Origin: CAVWDU01 sp963753815
Lineage (GTDB): Bacteria > Pseudomonadota > Gammaproteobacteria > Pseudomonadales > Halieaceae
Assembly: GCA_963753815.1 (NCBI GenBank)
Contig: CAVWDU010000002.1
Span: 1 to 64,000, forward strand
Length of the DNA: 64,000 nt
Direction of reading: 5' to 3'
Part shown: piece after piece, positions 9,520 to 18,917 of the stretch
Numbering within the stretch: the first letter of the stretch is position 1
Layout of the letters: every line of letters begins with the position of its first letter
Program-made: the position numbers and the translations under genes
The notes under the pieces: model-generated
What the model saw: the letters and a program-made list of their open reading frames with translations, nothing else
The model's database searches: none
Told to the model about the DNA's origin: nothing

Positions 9520-10673
9520 ATGAGCAACAATGAAATGAATGAAATTTACGAAGAGTTTCGCCAGACAGTAAGACGATTTGCGGAAGAAAAAGTTAAGCCG
9601 CATGCCGCTATGATCGATCGTGAATCTCTTCCGCCAGAGGAAGCCTTTGAGGCCGCAAGGGCTCTGGGGTTGCAGGGTATTCCCTTCCCTGAAGAGTTTG
9701 GCGGCAGTGATGGTGATCTGATGCTGCAGGTTATTGCCAGTGAAGAGTTTGCTCGTGTTTGCGCGTCAACTTCTTTAACAATCTCAAGCAGCTGGTTATT
9801 CAGTATTATCGTGCAGCATGGAAATGATAAGTTAAAAGAGCTGGTTCCCGACGTTGCCAGTGGCGAGAAAAAAGCGGGTTGGTGTATGACCGAACCTCAA
9901 GCGGGTTCTGATTTGATGGCAATAAAAGCCAACGCAAAAAAAGTAGATGGTGGCTGGGTAATCAATGGCAATAAGCGCTTTATTACCAATGGGGACTGGG
10001 CTGACTGGTATCTGGTCCTGGCGCGAACCGGCAGTAGTGATGACCGCTCCTTCGGTGTCTTCGTGGTAGGTAAAGATGACAAAGGGATATCTTTCGGTGC
10101 CAAAGAAGACAAAATGGGACAGCGCGGCAGTCCGACATCTGATGTGATTTTTGATGACTGTTTTGTGGCGGATGATCGATGTATTGGTGAGCCGGACAAG
10201 GGGCTTTCTTACTTGAAGGGGTATCTTCTACACATCACGCCTGAGTATTTCAGCGCTGGCACTGGGCATTGCTCAGGGAGCCCTGGACGAGGCCGTTCAA
10301 TATACCAATGAGCGTGTTCAGATGGGACATCCGATTGCACAGTTTCAGATGGTTAAAGGCATGATCGCTGATATGGCGGTCAAGGTGGAGTCCAGCCGCG
10401 CACTACTTTATAGAGGCCGTTAACATGTTAATTGAGGAACAACCGGGGGTTGAGCGTTTCAGTTCCATGGCAAAAATAGCCTGTTGCGACGCCGCTATGG
10501 ATGTTGCCACTGATGCGGTTCAATTACACGGTGGCTATGGCTATTTGAAAGAATATCCTGTCGAGAGAATGTTCCGAGATGCAAAGCTAACCCAAATTTA
10601 TGACGGCAGTAATCAGGTAATGAGACAAATTGTTGCTGATCAATTAAATAAAGCGCAAGCAGCAAAACTATGA
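9520..10673 (+). CDS. Acyl-CoA dehydrogenase, broken by two frameshifts
   Basis: A FAD-dependent acyl-CoA dehydrogenase that puts a trans-2 double bond into an acyl-CoA and passes electrons to ETF. Signatures are WCMTEPQAGSD (FAD/substrate loop), GNKRFITNGDWADWY, then QLHGGYGYLKEYPVERMFRD and KLTQIYDGSNQVMR at the C-terminus. The family's catalytic Glu corresponds to the E of the KEYPVERM stretch or its neighbourhood. Frame 1 holds to about 10225 and frame 2 (SISALALGIAQGALDEA) to about 10420. Frame 3 starts at NMLIEEQPGVERF and runs to 10673. Both breaks are explained by single extra bases. Total is about 383 residues, the family norm. It overlaps the next CoA transferase (ATGA). Confidence 0.88.
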
Positions 10674-11809
10674 GCATTTTAAGTGGTTATAAAGTTCTTG
10701 AATTAACGGAAGTTTTCCAGGGGCCAGTGGCAGGACAGGTGCTAGCTGATTACGGTGCTGAAGTCATCAAAGTGGAAAAGCCGCAGGGGGGCGATATTTT
10801 CCGTAATACGGATATTTATGGACTGAAGAATAACTGCTTAAGCAGCCATTTTGCGGCAGCTAACCGTAATAAGAAGTCGGTTTGTATTGATATCACAACG
10901 GACAAGGGCAAAGAGGTGTTAATGGCCCTGGTCAAGGAGAGTGATGTATTGCTGCACAACTACCGCCCCGGTGTTCTGGATCGCCTGGGCTTTGGTTACG
11001 AAGCGCTTGCCAAAATTTGCCCCAAACTGATTTACGCCGCTGCTACCGGGTATGGAGAAACAGGTCCACTGGCCACATTTGGCGGTCAGGAGATGGTCGT
11101 TCAGGCGTTGAGTGGCTATTGCGCAACTAACTCAGGCGACAAAGCGCCCGTTATCGTCAATGCACCCGCTATCGATTTTGGTTCCGGCATGGTTATGGCC
11201 CAGGGAATTCTTCTGGCTCTGATGGAGCGTGAAAAATCAGGCAAAGGTCAGAAGGTCACCACCTCATTACTGGGAACGGCGGCGGCCATAACGGGGATTG
11301 AAGTGTCCTCCTTAATAAATTCCGGCATACCCATCAACTGGTTTGAGACAGGCCTGAACTTTGTCTTTAAAACAACCGACGGTTGGTTGCTTGCTCTGAG
11401 CTTTTTCAAGGAAAATCCATTGGGTCTTATGTGTGAAGCGCTAGGCGTGGAGGATTTAAGCAAAAAACTGGGCATTGAAAACGCCAACGTGCTTGAGCTT
11501 GCTCAGCACAAAAGCACTGTTGAGCCAACACTAGCGGAGGCGTGTAAAAAACTAACCACAGAGGAAGCGTTGTCACGATTCCGGGCTAAAGATTTGTTGT
11601 GTGCGCCTATCATGAGTGTTGAAGACGCTATGGCTCAGCCACAAATGCAAGAAATAAATGCGATGGTTGATGCTCACGTTACCGGACAAAGAGACCTGCG
11701 GGTAGTCGATAATCCATTAGCTTTTTCCCGCACGCCAAAACGGGAAAACGTTACCGTGCCTTTGCTTGGAGAGCACACCGAAGAAATATTGGCTCGACTT
11801 GGGCTTTGA
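10670..11809 (+). CDS. CaiB/BaiF family CoA transferase
   Basis: A 379-residue type III CoA transferase. The N-terminal GYKVLELTEVFQGPVAGQVL and YGAEVIKVEKPQGGDIFRNT regions and LLHNYRPGVLDRLGFGYE are diagnostic. The catalytic aspartate of the family is expected in the segment around APAIDFGSGMVMAQGILLAL. It moves CoA between organic acids, activating the pathway substrate without ATP. The start ATG overlaps the stop of the acyl-CoA dehydrogenase by 4 bases, so translation is coupled. It differs clearly from the racemase-like paralogue at 6156-7307, which points to separate roles, for example CoA loading here and epimerisation there. Confidence 0.9.
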   Translation: MSILSGYKVLELTEVFQGPVAGQVLADYGAEVIKVEKPQGGDIFRNTDIYGLKNNCLSSHFAAANRNKKSVCIDITTDKGKEVLMALVKESDVLLHNYRPGVLDRLGFGYEALAKICPKLIYAAATGYGETGPLATFGGQEMVVQALSGYCATNSGDKAPVIVNAPAIDFGSGMVMAQGILLALMEREKSGKGQKVTTSLLGTAAAITGIEVSSLINSGIPINWFETGLNFVFKTTDGWLLALSFFKENPLGLMCEALGVEDLSKKLGIENANVLELAQHKSTVEPTLAEACKKLTTEEALSRFRAKDLLCAPIMSVEDAMAQPQMQEINAMVDAHVTGQRDLRVVDNPLAFSRTPKRENVTVPLLGEHTEEILARLGL

Positions 11810-11842
11810 GGCATAACACTAAATCACTCAGGAGAAATTGAT

Positions 11843-12952
11843 ATGAAAATTACAGATGTCACGGTAACCTTATTCAAATGGGATAACATCCCCTTGAAAA
11901 ACTACGATCACGCGGTTAATAACGTCAATACTACCGGTGATTTAGGTTTTGTCCGCATACAAACAGATGAAGGATTCGAAGGTCACTCGCTTTTAGGATT
12001 GTGTGTACACCCTGCCAGCCTTGAAGCCCCTTTTATCACACGCTTTTTAAAGCCAATGCTCATGGGGCAAAACCCCTTGGATCGTGCCAGTCTCTTTGAG
12101 CGCATGTCTGTAATGCGGGCACAGGTTAGTACTTTTGCGGTCTGCGCTATTGATATTGCGTTATGGGATCTCGCGGGGAAAATCAGCGGACTACCTATCC
12201 ATGCCATGATGGGTACCTATCGCCATAAAATTCCAGTGTATGCGAGCTCAGAGCAACACGATTCTGTCGATGGTTATGTGGAACAAGCTCTTGCCGTAAA
12301 AGAACGCGGACTGCATGGCTACAAGCTTCACCCGCCTCAAAACTGGCGTGAAGATATCGCCGCCTGCGAAGCTGTTCGTAAAGCGGTAGGGGATGATTTC
12401 AATTTGATGCTGGATTCGCGCTCAGCATATGACCTCGGAGAAGCCGTAAAAGTTGGGCGTGCGATTGAGGAACTGGGATTCTTGTGGTACGAAGATCCTT
12501 TACCGATAACAGACATCTACAACTACACAAAGCTTAGGGAAAAAATGGATATCCCGGTAATGGCTACTGAATTTCCTTGTGGTTGGCTTGATGACTATGC
12601 ACCATGGATTATGAACAATGCCACCGACATGTTACGTGGCGATGTTATGATTAAAGGTGGTATTACTTCCATGCTAAAGATTGCGCATCTCGCCGAAGCG
12701 TTTGCCATGAACCTCGAAATTCATCATGGCAGCAACTCGACGAATGATTACGCCAATCTACATATTCAAATGGCCATTCCTAATACCACTTTCATGGAGA
12801 TTCTGTAGCCTAAGGAAGCTTGGTGGCACGCTCTGGTAGAAGATATTAATATTGATTCCGATGGCTTCGCTCACGCGCCAACCAAGCCTGGATTAGGTTG
12901 CGAGATCGATCTCGATCTTGTAGAGAGACAAAAAATTGCGGTGTTAAGTTAA
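11843..12952 (+). CDS. Enolase-superfamily (mandelate racemase/MLE-like) enzyme with in-frame TAG
   Basis: A mandelate racemase/muconate lactonizing enzyme-type protein, probably a sugar-acid dehydratase. Metal ligands are visible as the Asp of LMLDSRSAYD, the Glu of WYEDPLP and the Glu of MATEFPCGW. HGYKLHPPQNW is the second-strand lysine motif and LEIHHGSNSTND holds the catalytic His. The open frame stops at TAG 12806-12808 after 321 residues, but the same frame continues for 47 codons (PKEAWWHALVEDINIDSDGF and on) to TAA at 12952, giving the normal length of about 369. The TAG is therefore an internal nonsense codon or base error. Last gene of the TetR-controlled operon, 33 bases after the CoA transferase, with AGGAGAA before its ATG. 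Confidence 0.85.
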
Positions 12953-13128
12953 GGGCAGTTCCATAGCTGAAGTGTCCCGGGAACAGTAGAACCCCGACGA
13001 CTGCCTGTGCAGCACTCATTCAATACAATCTTGAACCTGAGATTTACATCCCGTCTTACGCTTTTACAGTTAATACACTGTTACAGATCCTCCCGGCAAC
13101 GTTTAAGTTGTCGGTCAGCATAGAGGTA

Positions 13129-13926
13129 ATGAAAATGATAAACCGACTCAAATCGTTTTGGGCCGACGGCAAGGCCACCACCAACGGCTGGATTTGCCTG
13201 CCGCATGTGCTGAGCGTAGAAGCCATGGCCTCGCAGCCGTGGGATTCGATCACGCTGGACATGCACCACGGTTTTATCGACCTCCCCGACCTGGTCAATC
13301 TGCTCGCCGCCATGGCCGGCACGCGCAACGCGCCCGTGCCCCTGGTGCGCGTACCGTGGAATGATCCCGGTGTGATTTACCGTGCGCTTGACGCCGGCGC
13401 GCAGGGAATCATCTGCCCGATGGTCAATACCGCAGCAGAAGCCGAGCAGTTCGTGCGTGCGGTTAAGTACCCACCCATTGGCCAGCGCAGCTTCGGGCCG
13501 ATACGCGGGTTGCTGCGCGAGGGCCCCGCCTATGTCGCGTCGGCCAATAACAGCTGTCTGGCACTGGTGCAGATCGAAACCCGCCAGTCGATACAGAATA
13601 TCAACTCCATCATGGCAGTGAACGGCCTGGACGGGGTATACGTTGGTCCGTCCGATCTGGGCTTCGATTATGGCTTCCCACCCGAATTCGATAGCGAGCG
13701 ACCTGAAATGCTGGCGCTGTACGACCAGGTCATCGCCGCTGCCAAAAGTCACGGCATTGCCGCGGCCATACACAACACCACACCCGCCTACGCGCAGAAA
13801 ATGGCCACGCGCGGCTTCAATCTGGTGACCTTTGGCTCGGACCTCGGCTTCATGCTGGCGGCCAATCAGGAGGCCATGGCGGCCTACACAGGCGCGACGG
13901 CTGCCAACGCATCGGCGGGGTATTGA
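13129..13926 (+). CDS. HpcH/HpaI aldolase family protein
   Basis: A class II, metal-dependent aldolase of the HpcH/HpaI family (2,4-dihydroxyhept-2-enedioate aldolase type), which splits or forms 4-hydroxy-2-oxoacids. Recognisable are DSITLDMHHGFIDLPDL, PLVRVPWNDPGVIYRALDAG with the catalytic Arg, QGIICPMVNTAAEAEQFV, VQIETRQSIQNI and VGPSDLGFDYGF (metal ligands Glu and Asp). The start is ATG 13129 or 13135; GAGG at 13123 fits the second better. It is far richer in GC than both neighbours. Three bases after its stop a second gene begins (MTYKEIM, 13929) and stops at once, where composition changes abruptly. It looks like a transferred fragment of a foreign operon. Confidence 0.88.
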   Translation: MKMINRLKSFWADGKATTNGWICLPHVLSVEAMASQPWDSITLDMHHGFIDLPDLVNLLAAMAGTRNAPVPLVRVPWNDPGVIYRALDAGAQGIICPMVNTAAEAEQFVRAVKYPPIGQRSFGPIRGLLREGPAYVASANNSCLALVQIETRQSIQNINSIMAVNGLDGVYVGPSDLGFDYGFPPEFDSERPEMLALYDQVIAAAKSHGIAAAIHNTTPAYAQKMATRGFNLVTFGSDLGFMLAANQEAMAAYTGATAANASAGY

Positions 13927-13993
13927 TCATGACCTACAAAGAAATCATGTGAACTACTATATCGTTCGGTCGGCGATAAGTCTGGACTATCCC

Positions 13994-14084
13994 GTCACCT
14001 GCTCCACATGGGCTTTTATGTGTTTCTTTGATGATGTTGCAAATCTAACCGGAATTCGTTGCAAGGTAAATTGGAGCAGGTGAC
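13994..14084. repeat. 12-bp perfect inverted repeat enclosing 67 bases
   Basis: GTCACCTGCTCC at 13994-14005 is exactly complementary to GGAGCAGGTGAC at 14073-14084. It lies just past the composition break that follows the aldolase and its truncated partner. It may be the terminal repeat of a small mobile remnant or a simple hairpin. No T-run follows, so it is not an ordinary terminator. Confidence 0.5.
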
Positions 14085-14169
14085 AACTCATTACTTTTGT
14101 AAAAAACTAATGAGGGTATCGGCATTTTCGATAATGTACTGTATTTAATCTGTCGACTGAAAATCACAC

Positions 14170-15036
14170 TTATAGAAATTCTTCTAATGCAGCCAATAAC
14201 TCTGCCGGTTTTTCCTGTGAAATATAGTGTCCGCACTCCAACCCAAATCCCTGTACGTCTAAAGCCTTATCCTGCCAAGTTGAGAGAACATCGTAATACT
14301 TGCCCATCGGGCCTAAATTTCCCCAAATTACGAGCAAAGGGCATTCAACTCTGGCATCGCTATCGGCTTTATCGTGCTCTAAGTCAATCGTGGCCCCAGC
14401 TCGATAATCTTCACAGGTCGCATGTATAACCTCAGGATCTAGAATATTTTTCTCGAAGGCCGCTAATGCAACAGGGTCTACAGCCTCAACACCTCCTATG
14501 CGAGCAGACAGCCCCCAATGTAAATAACTTAATGGATTACCACCAATTAATGTCTCTGGAATAGGTGCTTTTTGAATCAGGAAAAACCAATGGAAGTAAG
14601 CCGTAGCTACATTTTGATTGACAGTTTCATAGAGTGTTCGTGTGGGGATGATATCTAACAACACAGCCTTAGTGACCCGACTCGGATAATCTAAACACAG
14701 GCGATGCGTAATTCGCGCACCACGATCATGCCCTACCACCTTAAACGTTTCAAAACCTAGCTCATCCATAATGGCGATCATATCCGATGCCAAAGCGCGC
14801 TTGCTGTAGTTTGAGTGATCAGGGGCGCCTACCGGTTTATCACTGTCGCCATTACCTCGTACATCTGGGCAAACTACAGTGTAACGCTGCGCGAGTTCTG
14901 GAACAATTTTGTGCCAAGTTAAATGGGTTTCAGGGTAGCCATGAATCAATAACAGAGGCTCACCTGAACCCATCACGTTAACACTTATATTGACGTCACC
15001 GTTTTCAACGATTTGGTTACGGAAATTCAAAGACAT
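14170..15036 (-). CDS. Haloacetate (fluoroacetate) dehalogenase-like alpha/beta hydrolase
   Basis: A 288-residue alpha/beta hydrolase close to fluoroacetate dehalogenases. Expected active-site features are all visible. These are the nucleophile Asp with its two arginines in VVGHDRGARITHRL, the second Asp in LLDIIPTRTLYE, the halide-binding His-Trp pair in YFHWFFL, the Tyr of CEDYRAGATIDLEHD and the final His in GLECGHYISQE. The oxyanion-hole HGYPETHLTWHK is also typical. It would hydrolyse C-halogen bonds of short haloacids in the cytoplasm. Epoxide hydrolase is the alternative, but the His-Trp halide pair argues for a dehalogenase. It stands alone. No fluoride-riboswitch motif was seen in the 200 bases upstream. 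Confidence 0.85.
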   Translation of the reverse strand: MSLNFRNQIVENGDVNISVNVMGSGEPLLLIHGYPETHLTWHKIVPELAQRYTVVCPDVRGNGDSDKPVGAPDHSNYSKRALASDMIAIMDELGFETFKVVGHDRGARITHRLCLDYPSRVTKAVLLDIIPTRTLYETVNQNVATAYFHWFFLIQKAPIPETLIGGNPLSYLHWGLSARIGGVEAVDPVALAAFEKNILDPEVIHATCEDYRAGATIDLEHDKADSDARVECPLLVIWGNLGPMGKYYDVLSTWQDKALDVQGFGLECGHYISQEKPAELLAALEEFL

Positions 15037-15105
15037 TATTTTTCCTCAGGTATAGATGCACTGGCAATCAATGCAGCTCGATAAAAAGAATGAGTAACCA
15101 ATAAA

Positions 15106-15131
15106 CTAGGGCACCTCTGAATAATGGCAAT
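15106..15131. repeat. Short dispersed repeat resembling an IS5-type terminal end
   Basis: The sequence CTAGGGCACCTC plus 14 more bases (AATAATGGCAAT at its end) recurs at 50238-50263 with two differences. A CTAG start followed by GGCACCTC resembles IS5-family ends inserted in their preferred CTAG target. No transposase lies beside either copy, so at most these are solo ends. Confidence 0.4.
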
Positions 15132-15255
15132 ATCGATCCAGCTTTTATTGATGGGGCATAATCAAAAACCTATCACCCGACAATTGCTGAACATACACTG
15201 ACAAACCTTTCTCCCATAAAACTCACCCATGAGGACATAAGGCTTGCGCTATTTT

Positions 15256-16920
15256 CTAGGGTTGTATCCAGCCGGGTCCATGTACCGCACGACCAGGCGT
15301 AGCGCCAGTATGCTCACCTTTACTGACGACAGGCACTCCATTGACGAGCACGTATTGTACGCCCGAGGCATACCGGTGTGGATCATCAAAACGCGAATTA
15401 TCGTTTATCGTCTTGGGGTCAAAAATGGCAACATCTGCGTAATAGCCCGGCGCGAGGCGGCCACGCTCACGGATGCCTAAGGTTTGTGCCGGCAGAAAGC
15501 TCAACTTTCGGATGGCCTCTTCCATGGGTATAACCTTCTCGTCGCGGACATATTTTCCAAGCAGACGGGCTACATTACCGTAAGTGCGGGGATGAACGCC
15601 GCCTTCCAGTGTCTTGCCTTCGGCCGCCAGAGCCTCGGCATCGGAGCCGAACATCACCCACGGTTGGCGGATCTGTTTTTTGAGGTTTTCTTCAGACATC
15701 AGATAGTACGCCGTATCGACACGGGAACCATCCTCGATCACCATATCAATGATCGTGTCACGCGGATCCTGCTCGCGGGCGGCGGCCACTTCAGCCAAAG
15801 TCATACCATTGTATTTTCTGAGCGCCTTGTTCCTGAATCCTACAAACCTCATGCCTTCAGGGCCGGCTAAATAGCCTAGGTTTTCCCAGTCCTGGGCATT
15901 GACGGCCATCTCTTCTTTGACCCGGGCACGGATTTCAGGATCTTTCAGCCGTTCAACCCATTTGTCGTAACCACCTGCCTGCACCCAGGTCGGCATTGAT
16001 GGATCCAGTCCAGACGCACCAGCGATATAAGTGTACATGTCCGCCGTCACCGGAATGCCTTCCCGACGCAGCGCTTCGATCTTGTCGATGGCTATATCCA
16101 TTTTTTGCCAGTTCGGGCGCCCTGCGGCTTTCAGATGGTGAATCTTCACAGGCAGTTTTGCTTCTCGACCGATGCGCAGGGTCTCGTCGATGGATTCAAT
16201 AAATCGATTGCTCTCAGAGCGCATATGAGCTGTATAGATGCCACCATACTGACCAGCAACTTTCGCCAACTCGATCAGCTCTTCGGTCTCCGCATAGGTG
16301 GCGGGTGCGTATATCAACGCAGTAGTGAGGCCCAGCGCGCCGTCTTCCATCGCTTGCGCAACCTGGGATTTCATCATACCCAGCTGTTCTGTTGTCGGGT
16401 CGACATCACCCATGCCGATAACATTAATACGTACCGTGGCGGCTGACACGAAGGTGGCGAAATTGACCGAGACACCCTTGGTTTCAACAGTATGCAGATA
16501 TTCGCCCACCGTTCTCCAGGTCATATCGACTTTATCTTTAGAAAACCTTCCCCAGAAATCAGCGGACACATCCGTCAGCGGACTCATCGAAATCTCACTG
16601 AGTACCTCAAAGGTTACCCCTTGCATAACATCACTCATGGCTCGCCCATCGCTGATAAGTGACACGTGAGCGTGACTGAGCATGTTGAAAAACCCCGGCG
16701 CGACGGCGAGCCCGGATGCGTCAATATCAAGATCGGCGGACCCCGGAGCAAATTGTCCGATGGCACTCACGCGGTCACCGTTGATAGCGAGATCTGCAAC
16801 ATAAGGAGGTGCCCCGGTTCCATCATAGATGCTGCCGTTGCGGATAATTACATCGTAATCAGCCGCAATAGCGCCATTGATGACTGCAACCATAAGAAAA
16901 CTGATGAGTGTTCTGAACAT
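15256..16920 (-). CDS. N-acyl-D-amino-acid deacylase (D-aminoacylase) family amidohydrolase, exported
   Basis: A metal-dependent amidohydrolase of about 554 residues. The start ATG at 16920 gives a signal peptide (FRTLISFLMVAVINGAIAA) followed by DYDVIIRNGSIYDGTGAPPY, the standard opening of D-aminoacylases. APGFFNMLSHAHVS carries the first metal His pair, KIHHLKAAGRPNW the bridging region, and SDAEALAAEGKTLEGG with HPRTYGNVARLLGKYV are the C-terminal family motifs. It would hydrolyse N-acyl-D-amino acids or similar amides in the periplasm. The 36 upstream bases of the longer open frame were left out because they precede the signal peptide. The next gene upstream, 98 bases away on the same strand, is a serine hydrolase. 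Confidence 0.88.
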   Translation of the reverse strand: MFRTLISFLMVAVINGAIAADYDVIIRNGSIYDGTGAPPYVADLAINGDRVSAIGQFAPGSADLDIDASGLAVAPGFFNMLSHAHVSLISDGRAMSDVMQGVTFEVLSEISMSPLTDVSADFWGRFSKDKVDMTWRTVGEYLHTVETKGVSVNFATFVSAATVRINVIGMGDVDPTTEQLGMMKSQVAQAMEDGALGLTTALIYAPATYAETEELIELAKVAGQYGGIYTAHMRSESNRFIESIDETLRIGREAKLPVKIHHLKAAGRPNWQKMDIAIDKIEALRREGIPVTADMYTYIAGASGLDPSMPTWVQAGGYDKWVERLKDPEIRARVKEEMAVNAQDWENLGYLAGPEGMRFVGFRNKALRKYNGMTLAEVAAAREQDPRDTIIDMVIEDGSRVDTAYYLMSEENLKKQIRQPWVMFGSDAEALAAEGKTLEGGVHPRTYGNVARLLGKYVRDEKVIPMEEAIRKLSFLPAQTLGIRERGRLAPGYYADVAIFDPKTINDNSRFDDPHRYASGVQYVLVNGVPVVSKGEHTGATPGRAVHGPGWIQP

Positions 16921-17018
16921 AAGTGGTTCCTTAATTTTTGCAGCTCGACCTGACAATCCGGTACAGCCCGATACCGTGTATTACGGGCTCAATATCAAAA
17001 GCATCGAGCCCTTTCTAA

Positions 17019-18917
17019 TTAGCTAAAATAATGAAACCCAAGCAAGTTCCAGTAATGATAAAACCAGACCATAAACAGCGCACAAAGACTGACCAGGCTA
17101 TACCGAACACGGGCCCAAGAGTTCACGAGTACACCCTGACGCCAAACCTGCACAGAGCAGTAAACATGGTACAGAGCCGCCAAAGTAGCCAACATTGGAA
17201 AAATCAGAGCAAATTTCAGCGTAATCGGCAGTTCGTACATAAGTGCTATCATGCCCCCACTGACCCCAATAGAGGCAAAGATAACGAATAGAAAATTAGT
17301 CACTGCCACGGAAATTGAGGCCACAAAGGCTTTTTTCTCCATACCCCGGAGGGCGCGAAATTCAGACCATTGATACGCCAACCGTAACAACACCCCGACA
17401 AATATCAACAAAGACGAGCCGACAAGTATCCCTGTGAACTCAGGCGTTTCGTAGAATGGAGCCTTATATAATTGCATGACACCGAGGCCATCAATGACAA
17501 ACCCTGCAATCTCTCCATTCGCGTCTTCCTGAAAGGCAACTCGCCCATAATCATCCACTTCCCGGAACAGGTTATTGTCAACCTGAACATAACGCTTGTC
17601 TGCGATCATCAACATGTTGTCAGGCAAGGAAACAACCTTCATACCACCAGACAGGCGCAGCAAAGATTCGATCTTAGTGAAACTTGAGCGCCAGCTGTTA
17701 TAAGTACCCTCATACCGTTTTCCCCGCTTGGCGAAATCAGCAGGTGGTGTCACTACTGTTACCTCGTTGGGAAAGAATTCATCATAAAATGATTTTACAA
17801 AAGCCTCATGGGTTTGCCTCATACCGGGACCGCTGAAGGATGAAAACAACATAAAGTCTTCTCTTTGTGACATCCCGAGATGAGAGGCAAATATGGTCGT
17901 TCCGCCATCATGACCAAAATTTTCGAAATCAGCAGGGCCAAATCTGCGTTTTATAAACCCTAACCCCATACCCCGAACACGCTCGTCATGGGCGAAGCCT
18001 TCATCTATCATCTGCTGTAGCGTTTCTGCTTTTAAGATACGCGTTCCGTCACTGGCGCCACCATTCAAGAGGGCGCGGGCAAAAATTGACATATCATGCG
18101 CAGAAACCGCCGCAGACCCAGCAGGCCCGAAGTTTGAAATAATCTCATAGTTTTGTTCTTTGTAACGCCCCTCTGTATAACCGTAAGCTTTGGCCATATT
18201 GGCATCAAGGTCTGGCGGCAGGGGTTCAGCGAAGCTCGCGTTTTTCATGCCCAATACATCAAAAATATTCCGCTGGATATAGTCATTGAACGGCACCCCG
18301 GATACATTTGATACGATCAAACCGGCCAGTGCCGTCGCCCAGTTGGAATAGGCGGTATGTTGCCCCGGCGCATTGACCCGTTGTGGTTGATATTTAGCCA
18401 ATGCATGGTCAAGCGGTATAATCCGGCTGGCATCATCAATAATCAGATACCCCAATATGCCATCTTCAAAACCAGCGGTATGGGTCATAATATGGCGCAG
18501 CGTAACGGGCTGACCCGGCCAGCTATCGTCAATTTGAAAAGATTGGAGATACTGATTAACGTCAGCATCAAGGTCAAGATTCCCTTGTTCCACCTGCTGC
18601 ATAACCGCAACCCAGGTAAAAAGTTTGGAAATCGAACCAATGCGGAAAAGGGTGGTTTCCGGATCGACAGGAATACGGTTCTCTACATCAAGAAAACCAT
18701 AGCCCTTGGAGAATATCATCTTCGAGTTTTTCATGACCGCGACAACACCGGAAGGACTATGAGAGCTTTTCATGTTGGTTTTTACAACACCATCAACGAA
18801 AGCTTCGAGTACAGCCGGGTTTGTTACATCCGGGCGATCAAAAGCATAGCTTGGACTATGCCCCACTAAAATAAAGGCGGCGAATATTGAGGCAAGCCTA
18901 CTCGCTATTTTTTTCAT
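17019..18917 (-). CDS. Beta-lactamase/PBP-fold serine hydrolase with C-terminal membrane helices
   Basis: A 632-residue exported serine hydrolase of the class C beta-lactamase / AmpH-like family. After a signal peptide (SRLASIFAAFILVGHSPSYA) come SISKLFTW (catalytic Ser-x-x-Lys), YSNWATALAG (Tyr-x-Asn) and the HDGGT motif replacing KTG. Residues about 475-630 hold four or five hydrophobic segments (GILVGSSLLIFVGVLLRLAY, FLFVIFASIGVSGGMIAL and others), so the enzyme domain faces the periplasm from a membrane anchor. Family members act on D-amino acid peptides, esters or lactams. Next to the D-aminoacylase this suggests use of D-amino-acid-containing peptides (inference). Its start overlaps the end of the beta-lactamase remnant by 20 bases. 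Confidence 0.87.
   Translation of the reverse strand: MKKIASRLASIFAAFILVGHSPSYAFDRPDVTNPAVLEAFVDGVVKTNMKSSHSPSGVVAVMKNSKMIFSKGYGFLDVENRIPVDPETTLFRIGSISKLFTWVAVMQQVEQGNLDLDADVNQYLQSFQIDDSWPGQPVTLRHIMTHTAGFEDGILGYLIIDDASRIIPLDHALAKYQPQRVNAPGQHTAYSNWATALAGLIVSNVSGVPFNDYIQRNIFDVLGMKNASFAEPLPPDLDANMAKAYGYTEGRYKEQNYEIISNFGPAGSAAVSAHDMSIFARALLNGGASDGTRILKAETLQQMIDEGFAHDERVRGMGLGFIKRRFGPADFENFGHDGGTTIFASHLGMSQREDFMLFSSFSGPGMRQTHEAFVKSFYDEFFPNEVTVVTPPADFAKRGKRYEGTYNSWRSSFTKIESLLRLSGGMKVVSLPDNMLMIADKRYVQVDNNLFREVDDYGRVAFQEDANGEIAGFVIDGLGVMQLYKAPFYETPEFTGILVGSSLLIFVGVLLRLAYQWSEFRALRGMEKKAFVASISVAVTNFLFVIFASIGVSGGMIALMYELPITLKFALIFPMLATLAALYHVYCSVQVWRQGVLVNSWARVRYSLVSLCALFMVWFYHYWNLLGFHYFS

Noticed and set aside
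15037..15243. Fluoride riboswitch upstream of the dehalogenase-like gene
   Set aside because: The conserved GG-GAUGG core and the pseudoknot pairing of the crcB motif could not be found.
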